Shown here: piece by piece, positions 38,312-47,468 of the stretch | Layout: each line of letters starts with the position of its first letter | Numbering within the stretch: the first letter of the stretch is position 1 | Assembly (NCBI GenBank): GCA_014904845.1 | Contig: MU119232.1 | Location: 1 to 64,000 of the forward strand | Direction of reading: 5' to 3' | DNA: 64,000 nucleotides | Source: Acephala macrosclerotiorum | Lineage: Eukaryota; Ascomycota; Leotiomycetes; Helotiales; Mollisiaceae | Position numbers and translations under genes: made by a program | The notes under the pieces: model-generated | Database searches by the model: none | Told to the model about the DNA's origin: nothing | Seen by the model: the letters and a program-made list of their open reading frames with translations, nothing else

Positions 38312-38738
38312 TGTCAAAATTCTATCCGCACCCCGAAAAATAAGCGAAAACATATTAAAATTTGATTATTTTAAGCTTTTGCAACTTAATAAATTTATAT
38401 TAAAATATAACTTAAAAAATTAGTAATAAATTCTTAATAGTAATCGTATTAAGTTTTATATTAAAAGTTTTTTTTAAAAAAGTTTAATTCGCGAGCTATT
38501 AATAAATCGCGTTTTTATTAATAAATTTTATATAAAAAAATCGTATATTTAAATATAATTATAATAAATATTATTATTACAATTTTAATTAATTGAATGC
38601 GTATTAATATTCTATTTTTATTTTAGATTTAAACTCGAAATAGTTTTATTAAAAGCAAGCCATTTTATTAAAAACTAAAGTAGTCTAATTTTAGTGTGTT
38701 TTCGATTATTTTTTGGGAGTGCGAACAGAATTTTGACA
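38312..38738. mobile_element. MITE-like element 1, AT-rich, 427 bp
   Basis: Imperfect terminal inverted repeats of roughly 55 bp at about 38312-38364 and 38684-38738, both starting TGTCAAAATTCT. Most mismatches are C/T or G/A transitions plus one indel. The interior is strongly AT-rich with no coding frame, and cytosines remain mainly in CpG, as in the subtelomeric tract, which suggests RIP. I could not identify a clear target-site duplication, so the superfamily is open. Confidence 0.8.
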
Positions 38739-38764
38739 TCCAATTAATTGATACAGCGGCTGTG

Positions 38765-38916
38765 CAGTAGGCTGCGTGCATGGGTTTTGGGGGCCGGACC
38801 CGAGGTCTCTTTTGTGCAATGTAATATATTTATACATGCTTTTATACCTTTATACATATTTTATGCACTTTATGCAGACTTTGGCGGACTATGGGGCCCT
38901 ATGACGCAGCCTATTG
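38765..38916. mobile_element. MITE-like element 2, 152 bp
   Basis: Terminal inverted repeats of about 20 bp: CAGTAGGCTGCGTGCATGGG at 38765-38784 and its near-complement ending at 38916 (ccctatgacgcagcctattg), with two substitutions and a one-base gap. The interior has repeated tatacat/tttatgca motifs that could fold into a hairpin. It lies 26 bp after element 1. No clear target duplication. It could also be a simple inverted repeat with no mobility. Confidence 0.6.
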
Positions 38917-39097
38917 AATCAAACTCATTTAGTGGTGGGCTGGATTGTGCGAGTCTGCCTCGCACGATGCTTTCGTAGGGTTAAGCAACGACAGATGATA
39001 AGGAAAGTCTTCCCTCTTTGCTTTCATTTAAAAGTACCCGTATTATTTCATGCCGGCCTAAATTTTTGCACTCTTGAATCTCCCAAGCATCGACGAC

Positions 39098-40346
39098 ATG
39101 GCAACTCTATACACTCAAGACTGGAGTTCACTTTCCAAGCTCAACCCAGAGCTTGAAGCAGTAAGTCCCCCTCTACTCCTCCCCGGAATCATGCTAACAA
39201 AAAAGCTCCTCCCAACTCTCGGCGGCTTCAAGCTTTTCGGTCCTGATACAACTCTCGAGTCACTTAGAGCCGCCGGAGCAAATCGTCCACTCCCTGAGAC
39301 CTGGCCAGAAGTCGTCGAACACGATATCCAGATACCAGTGCGCGACGGCACCTCCAACCGTGCCAGGGTCTACAACCCTGCCAAAACAACTTCGGAACGC
39401 AAAGCACTTCTTGTGTTTGCCTTTGGTGGAGGCTTTGTGATGGGCAAACTCGAAGATGAAGAACGAAACTGCAGGACCTGGGTGAAGAATTTTGGAGGTG
39501 TGGCTGTGAGCGTTTCGTACAGGTGAGTTGCTAAAATCTTACAAAGGGAGAAGGCTAACCGTCAGGTAGGGTCTGTCCAGAGCATGCTTGGCCAGGGCCG
39601 GTCCAAGACGTCTACGATGCGGTGAAGTGGGTGAGTTCGTCACTTTTCCCCGAGTTTGATATGCTGATTTATTCTTCAGATTGGAGCAAATGCCGAAGAT
39701 CTTGGCGCGGATCCTTCCAAAGGCTTTGTGGTTGGTGGCACGTGAGTGTGCAGCATTGAATTCGCTTGACTTTGGCTAACACCGTGAAAAGTTCTGCTGG
39801 GGCGACAGCGATGATCACGGTTTCTCATCTTTGGAGAGATGATGGTCTTAGCCCACCTTTGACCGGTCTTCATCTCGCTGTTCCGGCTCCGTGCATCGTC
39901 TCCGCACTTCCTGAAAAGTATCGTATGAAGGAGAAGTCATGGGAGCAGAACCGAGATGCTCCACTGTTCAGTCGAGAAGCCAGCAACTTTCTTGCTCGTC
40001 AGTATCCCGAATTTGATATCCTCTTTGTTGTTCCAAGGCTGACCAGTCGTCAGAATACGTGAAGCCAAAGCCAGAGGATCCCATTCGTTCGCCATTACTG
40101 TTCTCAAGTGGACACCAGAATCTCCCTCCGGCATACTTTGCCATTGCTGGTGCTGATCCTTGGAGAGACTCGGGCTTGATATATGAGGAAGTGCTGCGCG
40201 AGGAATGCAAGATCAAGACTAAAGTTGACCTCTTTCCTGGGTTACCTCATGGTTTTTGGGGGATGTGTCCAGCTGCTGCTTTCTCGAAGGAGTTCAGGAG
40301 CAAGTCTGACGAAGGACTTGAATGGCTGTTCCACCAGTGCAGGTGA
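39098..40346 (+). CDS. Alpha/beta hydrolase-3 family esterase, copy 2, with altered oxyanion motif
   Basis: Paralog of the upstream esterase. Six exons (39098-39160, 39206-39522, 39570-39630, 39680-39741, 39792-39997, 40054-40346) give 333 aa. The first intron is in frame but has a GTAAGT donor, gctaac branch and aag acceptor, and removing it aligns the protein with copy 1 (LNPELEALLPTLGGF). The nucleophile is Ser169 in GTSAG; the acid block AGADPWRD and base block GLPHGFWG are intact. The usual HGGG reads FGGG here (VFAFGGGFVMG), so the conserved His is lost. The intron before the nucleophile sits at the same codon and phase as in copy 1. All phases close, so it looks expressed rather than dead. 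Confidence 0.88.
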
Positions 40347-41233
40347 TTAAATTTTTCGAAGAGAATGAATCTGATACAGATTTACGTCCGTCAGATATCA
40401 AGTTTCTGTTGATTGCAACGATAAATCATAGGAAATTTAATGCTGGTAAACATTTCGTATCACCGCAACGTCTCAACAAAGAGTGCCAAGAACATAGCAG
40501 CTTGTCCACTTTCGGATAGACTTGCAACCAATCACATCAGCCACCACACACAGCTGCAGCTTGATCAGTAAGCTAACTTTCAACGACATACTTTCCCGAA
40601 AGAGATACCCAACTTCAAGGTCCCACTCCAAACGCCACAGTTCAACTTTAAGGTGGAAGTGGTGTCAAACTTTATATTTGCTACGCCACAGAGGGTCTCA
40701 CTTGCATCACTTCATTGGTTAGCTTCTTTTATTGGTACACCTAATTATCTCCTTCAGTGAGCGGTGAGCTATAGTATTATTCTGAGCTTTTTCAGAAAGG
40801 AAGACTTTGGCTTGTGGCAAAGAGAAGAGTCCAGAACCATAAGGAACTCGACATCTACAAGAGACTTGGCCAAATATATCCATTTTCAAAAGACAGAAAA
40901 TCCTCCCACATTATGCACCAAAGCTGGATAATTAAAAACAAGTCTACCTCTTGAAGACCGAGACGTGAAGGAAGAAGCGACAAGAAGTACCAAGCACTTT
41001 GGTAGTAATCGCCAAAACGCTCAGAACAGGCACACGCCGTGGAATCTGCATTAGCCCTGCCGGCAGCTTAGCGGTTTGTGAGACATATTCCCAATTCTGA
41101 GAAAGAAGTTGACCAATGAATGCCAATTCGGAGCAGCCATCTTGGTTTTCATCCTGCTCACGAGCCCCTGACCATCAGACTCGCTTAATCGTTTGCTGAG
41201 GACCCCGCACTCACATTGGGAAGAGCTGCTTGA
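40347..41233. other. Intergenic region, 0.9 kb
   Basis: Short frames only; includes the 5' flank of the regulator-like gene. No repeat or RNA gene recognised. Confidence 0.45.
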
Positions 41234-43041
41234 ATGGCCTCGGACCCAGGATCCAGTCATGAAAGTAACCAAAAATATGGCGCGACCGCCAACAGCATCA
41301 GCAAATCATCAGAAAGCCCACAGGATGGAGCGCTCGCTTTTGAACATCCAAGTTACTCAAAACCGCCAGCTGGCACGACACGCAGGGCCGATCAGCCAGA
41401 GCAAACGGAACTCCCCTTTCGTTTCATCGATGAATTCGAACGACAGAACTCAAGGCAAATGAAGAAGGAAATCCGCGCACATGTCAGACGCGAGACCCAT
41501 TTGAAGCAAAGAAAACTCAACGAAGCTTCAAAACCAAAGCCCCTGTCTTCCGGTCCAAGGAGGATTCTACAGAAGAAAGTAGGGGCACCCCAGAGCTCTC
41601 CAGGCTCACATCAGTACCCGACCCATCAATTACAGGCTCCTCAACCACCGGCTTCGATCGCATTTCAGCCACCAGCTTGGCTTGAGAGTGGTCATCCTGA
41701 GTCGGGCACAACGGAAGATTTGCTACGGATGGATACCGAGAGCGAAGCTTACGGCTCACTTGACTTCCCCTTGTCTCGCTGGCAATCTGGCAACAGTAAG
41801 CTTTAACCCTGATTTTAAAACATACCATGGCTCTCTCTTACAAATAAAACAGCGACCCCGTACGCATTGCTCCTCAACGACAACATACCATTCCTTCAAC
41901 TCAATACTAGAGCTTGGCCGTTCCCACAACCTGTGAGGGGAGATGGACCAGCTGTCTCAGTCTGGATGCCACAGAAGTCCATTCCAATTCCTAACGCCAA
42001 GTCAGCGCGACCATGTCTACTAAAAAGTGCTCAAGTAGTACCTTGGATTGCCAATAGTGTCGACTATCTGACTTTCAAACACAGCGTCATACAATGGGTC
42101 AACAGAAAACTTCTCGTTCCTGACGATGCCACGAGCGACGTGACGATCGGTGTTCTCATCTGCTTGATGAGCTGGGAGGTAAGATGCCTCCATGTAGTAA
42201 AGCTCAGTCTCCTATTCAGTGACTAAGTTTGTGACAGATCGCTCGTGCCAATGTTCAGGAACTAAAGCTACATATGAACGGCCTGTTTCAAATGATAAGC
42301 CTTCGGGGAGGTGCTCCAAACATCACCTCATTTGAGCACTTCTGCTGGAAAATCGCCTTGTAAGAAGTCCTTTTAATCAAAATTCTCCTGGTCTAATCGT
42401 TTGAAAGAATCGATCTTTTAGTTGCGGTGCTCACTAGTAGCGAGCCCCAACTTTGCTTTCGATATCAGGAAGACATTCTTCTTCCGCCAGCAGTCAATCG
42501 CTCCCTCGGCCGCCTTCAGGTTCCAGACTCGCCACTCTATGGTAACGATTCGTTCGACATTGTCCTCTCTGGGTCTGCGTTCTGTGAGGATGCAGTCCTC
42601 TTACTGCAATTCACGTCAGATTTGACGAAAGGAAATTGGCGAGAAGATTCTCCGCCGGTAGAGCCAGTGATGGAAAAAGATTGGAGCGACCCATCAAACA
42701 CACTTTCGAGGATCGTATATGCAGCATCGTCTATTTATCGTCAGGCGTTCATGGACCCACCAATACCCTTCACTTCGTCTACCAATACCGACGCATTGGC
42801 AACAATATGCTCGTGCCTTGAAGATACTAGGAACGACGAGACTTGGACTGAGTACCCGGGAATACTGTTATGGATTCTGCTTACAGCTATGGCTGCAGCT
42901 GTCAATCAACCACAGTGCAGCTTCTTTGCTATGTTTGTGTTCAGAGTTGGGACTTCGGCGGCTTGGTGGGGACCAAGGGAGGCGAGGATTGCGATTATGA
43001 ATTTCTTGCGCGTCAAGAGGAGGTCAGAGGGGCTTGAATGA
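41234..43041 (+). CDS. Fungal regulator-like protein (fungal-specific transcription factor domain type, no zinc cluster)
   Basis: Four exons (41234-41795, 41853-42178, 42238-42359, 42408-43041) give 547 aa. It has the layout of a large ascomycete family: a disordered N-terminus, a basic helix (FERQNSRQMKKEIRAHVRR then EThLKQRK-like) at about residues 66-95, a Pro/Gln-rich linker, then a helical domain beginning TPYALLLNDNIPFLQLNTRAWPFP. The helical part carries VPWIANSVDYLTFKHSVIQW and LICLMSWEIARANV. Members are annotated as transcription-factor-like, but there is no Cys cluster, so DNA binding is not shown. It converges on the MFS transporter gene, 154 bp away. Confidence 0.8.
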
Positions 43042-43195
43042 TGGTGCCAGGCATTTTATGTGGATTTATGGAAAGTACAAAAGGGTATGCATTAATGTCT
43101 ATATATATGAGTACTGTACATGATAAGCGTCCAAAAGTGAACCAAAGTCTAAAATCTATTAGAGTTTTGCGAAACACCTTCTAATGCTCGAGCGA

Positions 43196-45285
43196 TCATG
43201 CCTCGCCTGGAGCACTCGGTTCATTCATCTTACTCCTCTTGATTCCCATTCCCCATGCAGCTAGAAAAGCCAATCCAGAGCCGCACAACCAAGATACTGC
43301 CGGAAGTCAGCTGTGTCAGATCAGAAGCGAAAACTTAGGAGTAGCTTACGAAAGTGTTTCTGACTGCCTGGTTATAAGCCATCAAAACCCCAGGAAGCTG
43401 CTCACTCGTCACCGCCTTCCTCACACCAGTTACACCCACATCAAATATTAACGCTGGACCAACGCTCGGAGCATACTCTCTCAGAGCCAACCGCAATGAG
43501 CTACTGAAGTCCGTCTCAGCCAGAGCCAAGATCAAAGCTCCGCCAAAGAATTGACTGAAAACTACCGGTGAAGTACCAACTGCCATCTTGGATTGATCGA
43601 GCGTGTGTTGGACAGCGTTGATCGGCTGCTGATTTACTAGGCCACGACCAAGCCCGGCGAGGATTTGGTAGCCGACCCAGACTCCTGTTGAAGAAGATGG
43701 TTTGTAGGTCGTCATCAGACCGGCGCCGATCATGGCGATGCCGTTGCCAAGGAGGGTGTAGATGGTGGGTGTTCCGATCTTCTTGCCTGCGGTAAAGAGG
43801 ATTCGTGTCAGTTTATTAAATTTTACAGCAAGAGAGAATATGACCAGAAACACCTACCCAGAATCCCACTACCCAAAGTTGCCAATATCAAAGGTACTGC
43901 CGTGGCCATGAAGTACGCTCCGCTCTTGAGAGGGTTCACTCCCAGGCTCGTTTGAAACCAAACCGGCAAATAGTAAGCGAAGATCAGAAGAGCCCCATAC
44001 TGAGAAAAGGCGACTAGGCAGCTTGAATAGACAACTCGTTGCGTGAAAAGAGACAGCGGAATCATCGCTGTAGCTCCTCTTCTCTTTTCCCAAAAGATGA
44101 ATACTGGGAGTGTGACAGCAGACCCCACGAAGAGTCCAGTGGTAGTCGATGAGTTCCAAGCGTAGGTAGAGCCACCCCACTGGAGGGCAAGCAGAACCCT
44201 AATGCATGCTGGCGAGAAGAGTGCAAAGCCGACGGGGTCGAGGCGATTGACTGTTTCGTATAGCGTGAGCCTTTTCTCGATATTTTCTTGTCTGTCTGGG
44301 ACTCGGATGAAGGCGATGATAGCCAACGCAATAGCACCAAGAGGCAAGTTTATGTAGAAGCCTGCGATAAAATCAGTCACTATGAAAGTCGCCTGAATCA
44401 CAAAGTATGCCTACACCTCTGCCAAGAAGCTTTCTCTGTCAACACTCCACCAATTAAAGGGGCAACGATGCTTCCCATCATGGAAAAGACGTAGACCAAC
44501 GCAACCGTCTCTGTAATAAAATACCATGATCAGCACATGTCCATCACAAAACTTAAAGCATCTCGAGGTTTTGGTAACTCACGTGCGCGTTTCTCCTTGG
44601 GCAAAGAAGACCCTATGATAGTCAAACCGCCACTGAAAAGCCCCGATCCCCCGATTCCAGCTACAGCACGACCGATAACGAGGGCTGTTGATGTTGGCGC
44701 GACTGCGCAGACCAAGGAGCCAACCTCGAAAATGAAAACGAAGATGAAGAATGTGATCTAGTATATGGAGTTAGCTTTTTGACAAGTAAAGACTTCTCAA
44801 CTTCTGATCTAGTTAAGGGCATTAAGAGATACCTTTGAATTGTAAAATTGGTAGATCTTACCAATGACGGGAGAACACGCACATCTAAAGAAAGAATGCC
44901 AATTAGACATTGCGAGGATGAGGACAGAGGAAGTACGTACAACGTGAGGAGGTACGCACTACCATACCAACCAATATCTTTGATAGTCTTGAAATGAGTT
45001 GTGATGACTGGAATTGCCTTTGATATGAGTTAGCAGAGTACTGGACGCGGATCCTTCGGTTGGAATTACTGTGACAATAATGTTGACGTCTAAGGCGTAC
45101 AGAAATCCGGCCATCGAGATTGCAAAGACTAGTAGGAAGAGCTGATACCCGCTGACAAAATCCGATTCATTTACTGGTGATATCTCGCTATTCGAATCAC
45201 TGCCTGAATCTGGAATCGAATTCTTCTCCTCCTTTTCGAGTTTTGTTTGCCGAGTGTCGGCGTCGCTGGCGTTTGAACTGTCCAT
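43196..45285 (-). CDS. DHA2-type MFS drug/metabolite exporter, C-terminus frameshifted
   Basis: A proton-coupled exporter of the 14-helix DHA2 group, usually plasma-membrane pumps for drugs or secondary metabolites. Exons: 45285-45070, 45017-44941, 44884-44833, 44757-44583, 44510-44415, 44361-43858, 43786-43350, and a last one from 43296. The N-terminus is acidic and cytosolic, followed by FLLVFAISMAGFLYALDVNI (helix 1). The motif C region reads GSIVAPLIGGVLT. The last exon runs 101 nt to the TGA at 43196, one base short of frame: in the given frame it ends YLGCAALDWLF at 43261 (530 aa), while a one-base shift gives GLAFLAAWGMGIKRSKM, a natural final helix and basic tail (about 553 aa). Either a recent deletion or a sequence error. 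Confidence 0.85.
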
Positions 45286-45771
45286 CTTCGAAACTTCGGA
45301 AGAAAGGGACCTAGAAAAAATTGAGATAGTTAATAGAAGTTTGAGCGATCTCGAAGGATTGAAAGATGCTTTAAGTACTCACTGTTTTGATGCGTGTGTG
45401 GGTCTTGGCAGCCAGTGTCCGACGGAGACGGAGTCACTGGCCCTGGCTTCACTCCGGTGGGCTTGGGCAGATTTGAAATGAGCTCGCAGGTAACATCTCC
45501 GTTTTACCGATGCTATGGGCTGTTTCTCTCAATGGAGACATTCTTTTTCTGCGAGCTGCTTCTAGTCCCAAATGTTCGCATCCACATGGCGCAAGGAGTG
45601 TTGAAAAATTCGCAAAGCTGCATGAATCGTCGTAAATAAACGCAAAGTAATATATAATGTACGAGACGCACTGGGAGTTCACAAGACACCTTGACCTTTC
45701 ACTGAGTCAGAAGTGACTACTTGTCTTAATTGAGGTGCGTCTGCAACAAACCAAGCGTTCGTTTCTAAACT
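45286..45771. other. Intergenic region, 0.5 kb
   Basis: 5' flank of the MFS gene and 3' flank of the interrupted regulator. Nothing recognised. Confidence 0.45.
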
Positions 45772-46166
45772 TCAAAAAAAGCCAGCATCGTCAGGCACAC
45801 CCCGCCAAAACCCCTCATACAAGAAATCGAAATCCGAGAACCGAGGAATGGCATTCGCCGATCCATCTCCCTCCTGAATGTTCGCCAAGAGCTTGCGATT
45901 CTCACTCGCCAACAACCGATCAAACCTAATCCTCACCTGTCTCATCCTCCTACTAATTTTCAACCACGGCTTATCATCCTTTCTCAAATCATAAATCGCA
46001 CTCGCATTCTCCATCATTTCAACCACCCTATCTAGCGAAGACATAGATCCAGGGTAGCTTGCGTATTACTCATGTCCCAATCGTCGGCGCGGAAGAGGGA
46101 TAGTTTTGAGAGGGTCATCATGGCGAAGTACATTTGGTCTTTTACTGCGGGGGAAAAATTGACGTA

Positions 46167-47468
46167 CAGTCGGGTTCGCTTAAAACTCGTCACGTGAAAA
46201 AAGCACACCCCTCTTTCACTTGCCAATTACTTTTTTATTTTCTTATGAAATTTAGCTTAAATAGGCTCAAAATGAAGCTATTTAGTACTTGGTTGCCCTT
46301 CCATTGTTTTTAAGGCATGCCGTATATTTCGCAGGCATAGAATCACACAACCGTAAAAGGAAATTTCTATCCATCGACATCCATTCTGCCAGCAATGCAA
46401 TGATAAATTCTGCCCTGTTTTTGAGCCTGTGCTTGCGTTTCCCCAAAATATTCTTCAATTTCTTCTACACATGCTCAATAGAGTTGAAATCTGGGGATTG
46501 TAGAGAATGTGGTATCATCTTAATCTTTTTACTCTCCAAATATCGAGTAATGATCTTAGCAGTGTACTATAAAGTCCCATCTTGTTGCATAACAATCTCA
46601 TTTCCATACTTTGCTCTCATTTTATTATAGAATGGAATGAAATGAGTCTTAAGCATCCAATGATAGCGTTTGGAGTCCATGCTCTGCTTTTTCGAGAGGA
46701 CATAAATCGGTCCAACTTCGTCTCCACAAAAACAAGCCCACACTTTTACAGTTACTCTTCCACTTTTAAAAGAAGGTCTCAAATTCTTGTCCGTATACTC
46801 TTTATCCCTCCCAGCCCCTCTAGTCACATAAGATGTGCTTGTATCTGCTCCAACTTCGAATGTAACTTCATCACTCCAATACACTCTCCTCGAGTTCCTT
46901 CCTAGCTTAAGCTCGCTCCGGCAATGAACTCTTCTCTTCTTCTTATGCACAGGACTCAAATATGGCTTCTTGCGAGGTCGGCGCTTAGCTTTCCTATGCC
47001 GTTTGAGGATTTTAGAGACCGTGTGATAATTGAGTTCCTTTTCAGATTTGAACGAAGAAGCGAGCGCTTGAAAGGTCATTTTTGGCTCTGATAAAGCAAT
47101 GCGTACCAAAGTCCTTTCAGCCCTTTTTAATAACTTCCTTTTAGCCCCGCTTCCGGGCTTTCTTGCAAGCGTGGAGCCATCGGTTTTAGCGAACCGGATG
47201 AGGAAGGAAAAGATAGTAGAGCGGAGTATCTTTGTTTTATAGGAAATTGCGATTGGTCCATGTCCTTCATCTTTTAGAGTCAAAATACGTTCCTTTTGGC
47301 GCTTTGTAAGGTGAGCATTCGACTCCTTTGGTGCGACTCCCATGATTTGAAGTTTGAAGAGATTTCATAAGAGAATTAAAGAGTTATTGTGTGTGTAGTG
47401 GAGTAGGTAGTATTCGGCTACATACGCGAATGTCACGTCACGTGACGAGTTTCAATGTGATCCGACTG
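46167..47468 (-). mobile_element. Tc1/mariner transposon, 1302 bp, inserted in the Zn2Cys6 gene
   Basis: Imperfect 31-bp terminal inverted repeats, starting CAGTCGG and ending ACTCGTCACGTGA, at 46167-46197 and 47438-47468 (25 of 31 positions match). Flanking TA dinucleotides at 46165-46166 and 47469-47470 are the expected target duplication. The element carries one transposase frame in the same orientation as the host gene. Confidence 0.95.
46282..47343 (-). pseudogene. Tc1/mariner transposase, two nonsense codons
   Basis: A single frame of 353 codons from an ATG at 47343 to TAA at 46282, normal for Tc1-type transposases. The N-terminus has paired helix-turn-helix regions (LTKRQKERILTLKDEGHG...). 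Catalytic blocks are VYWSDEVTF, VMQQDGTL and SPDFNSIEHV. Two in-frame TAG codons interrupt it: codon 259, just after QDGTL, and codon 293, where the family has Trp (EHVW). There are no frameshifts. Both are explained by CpA-to-TpA changes, so this copy appears lightly hit by RIP. It is dead as an autonomous element. Confidence 0.93.
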
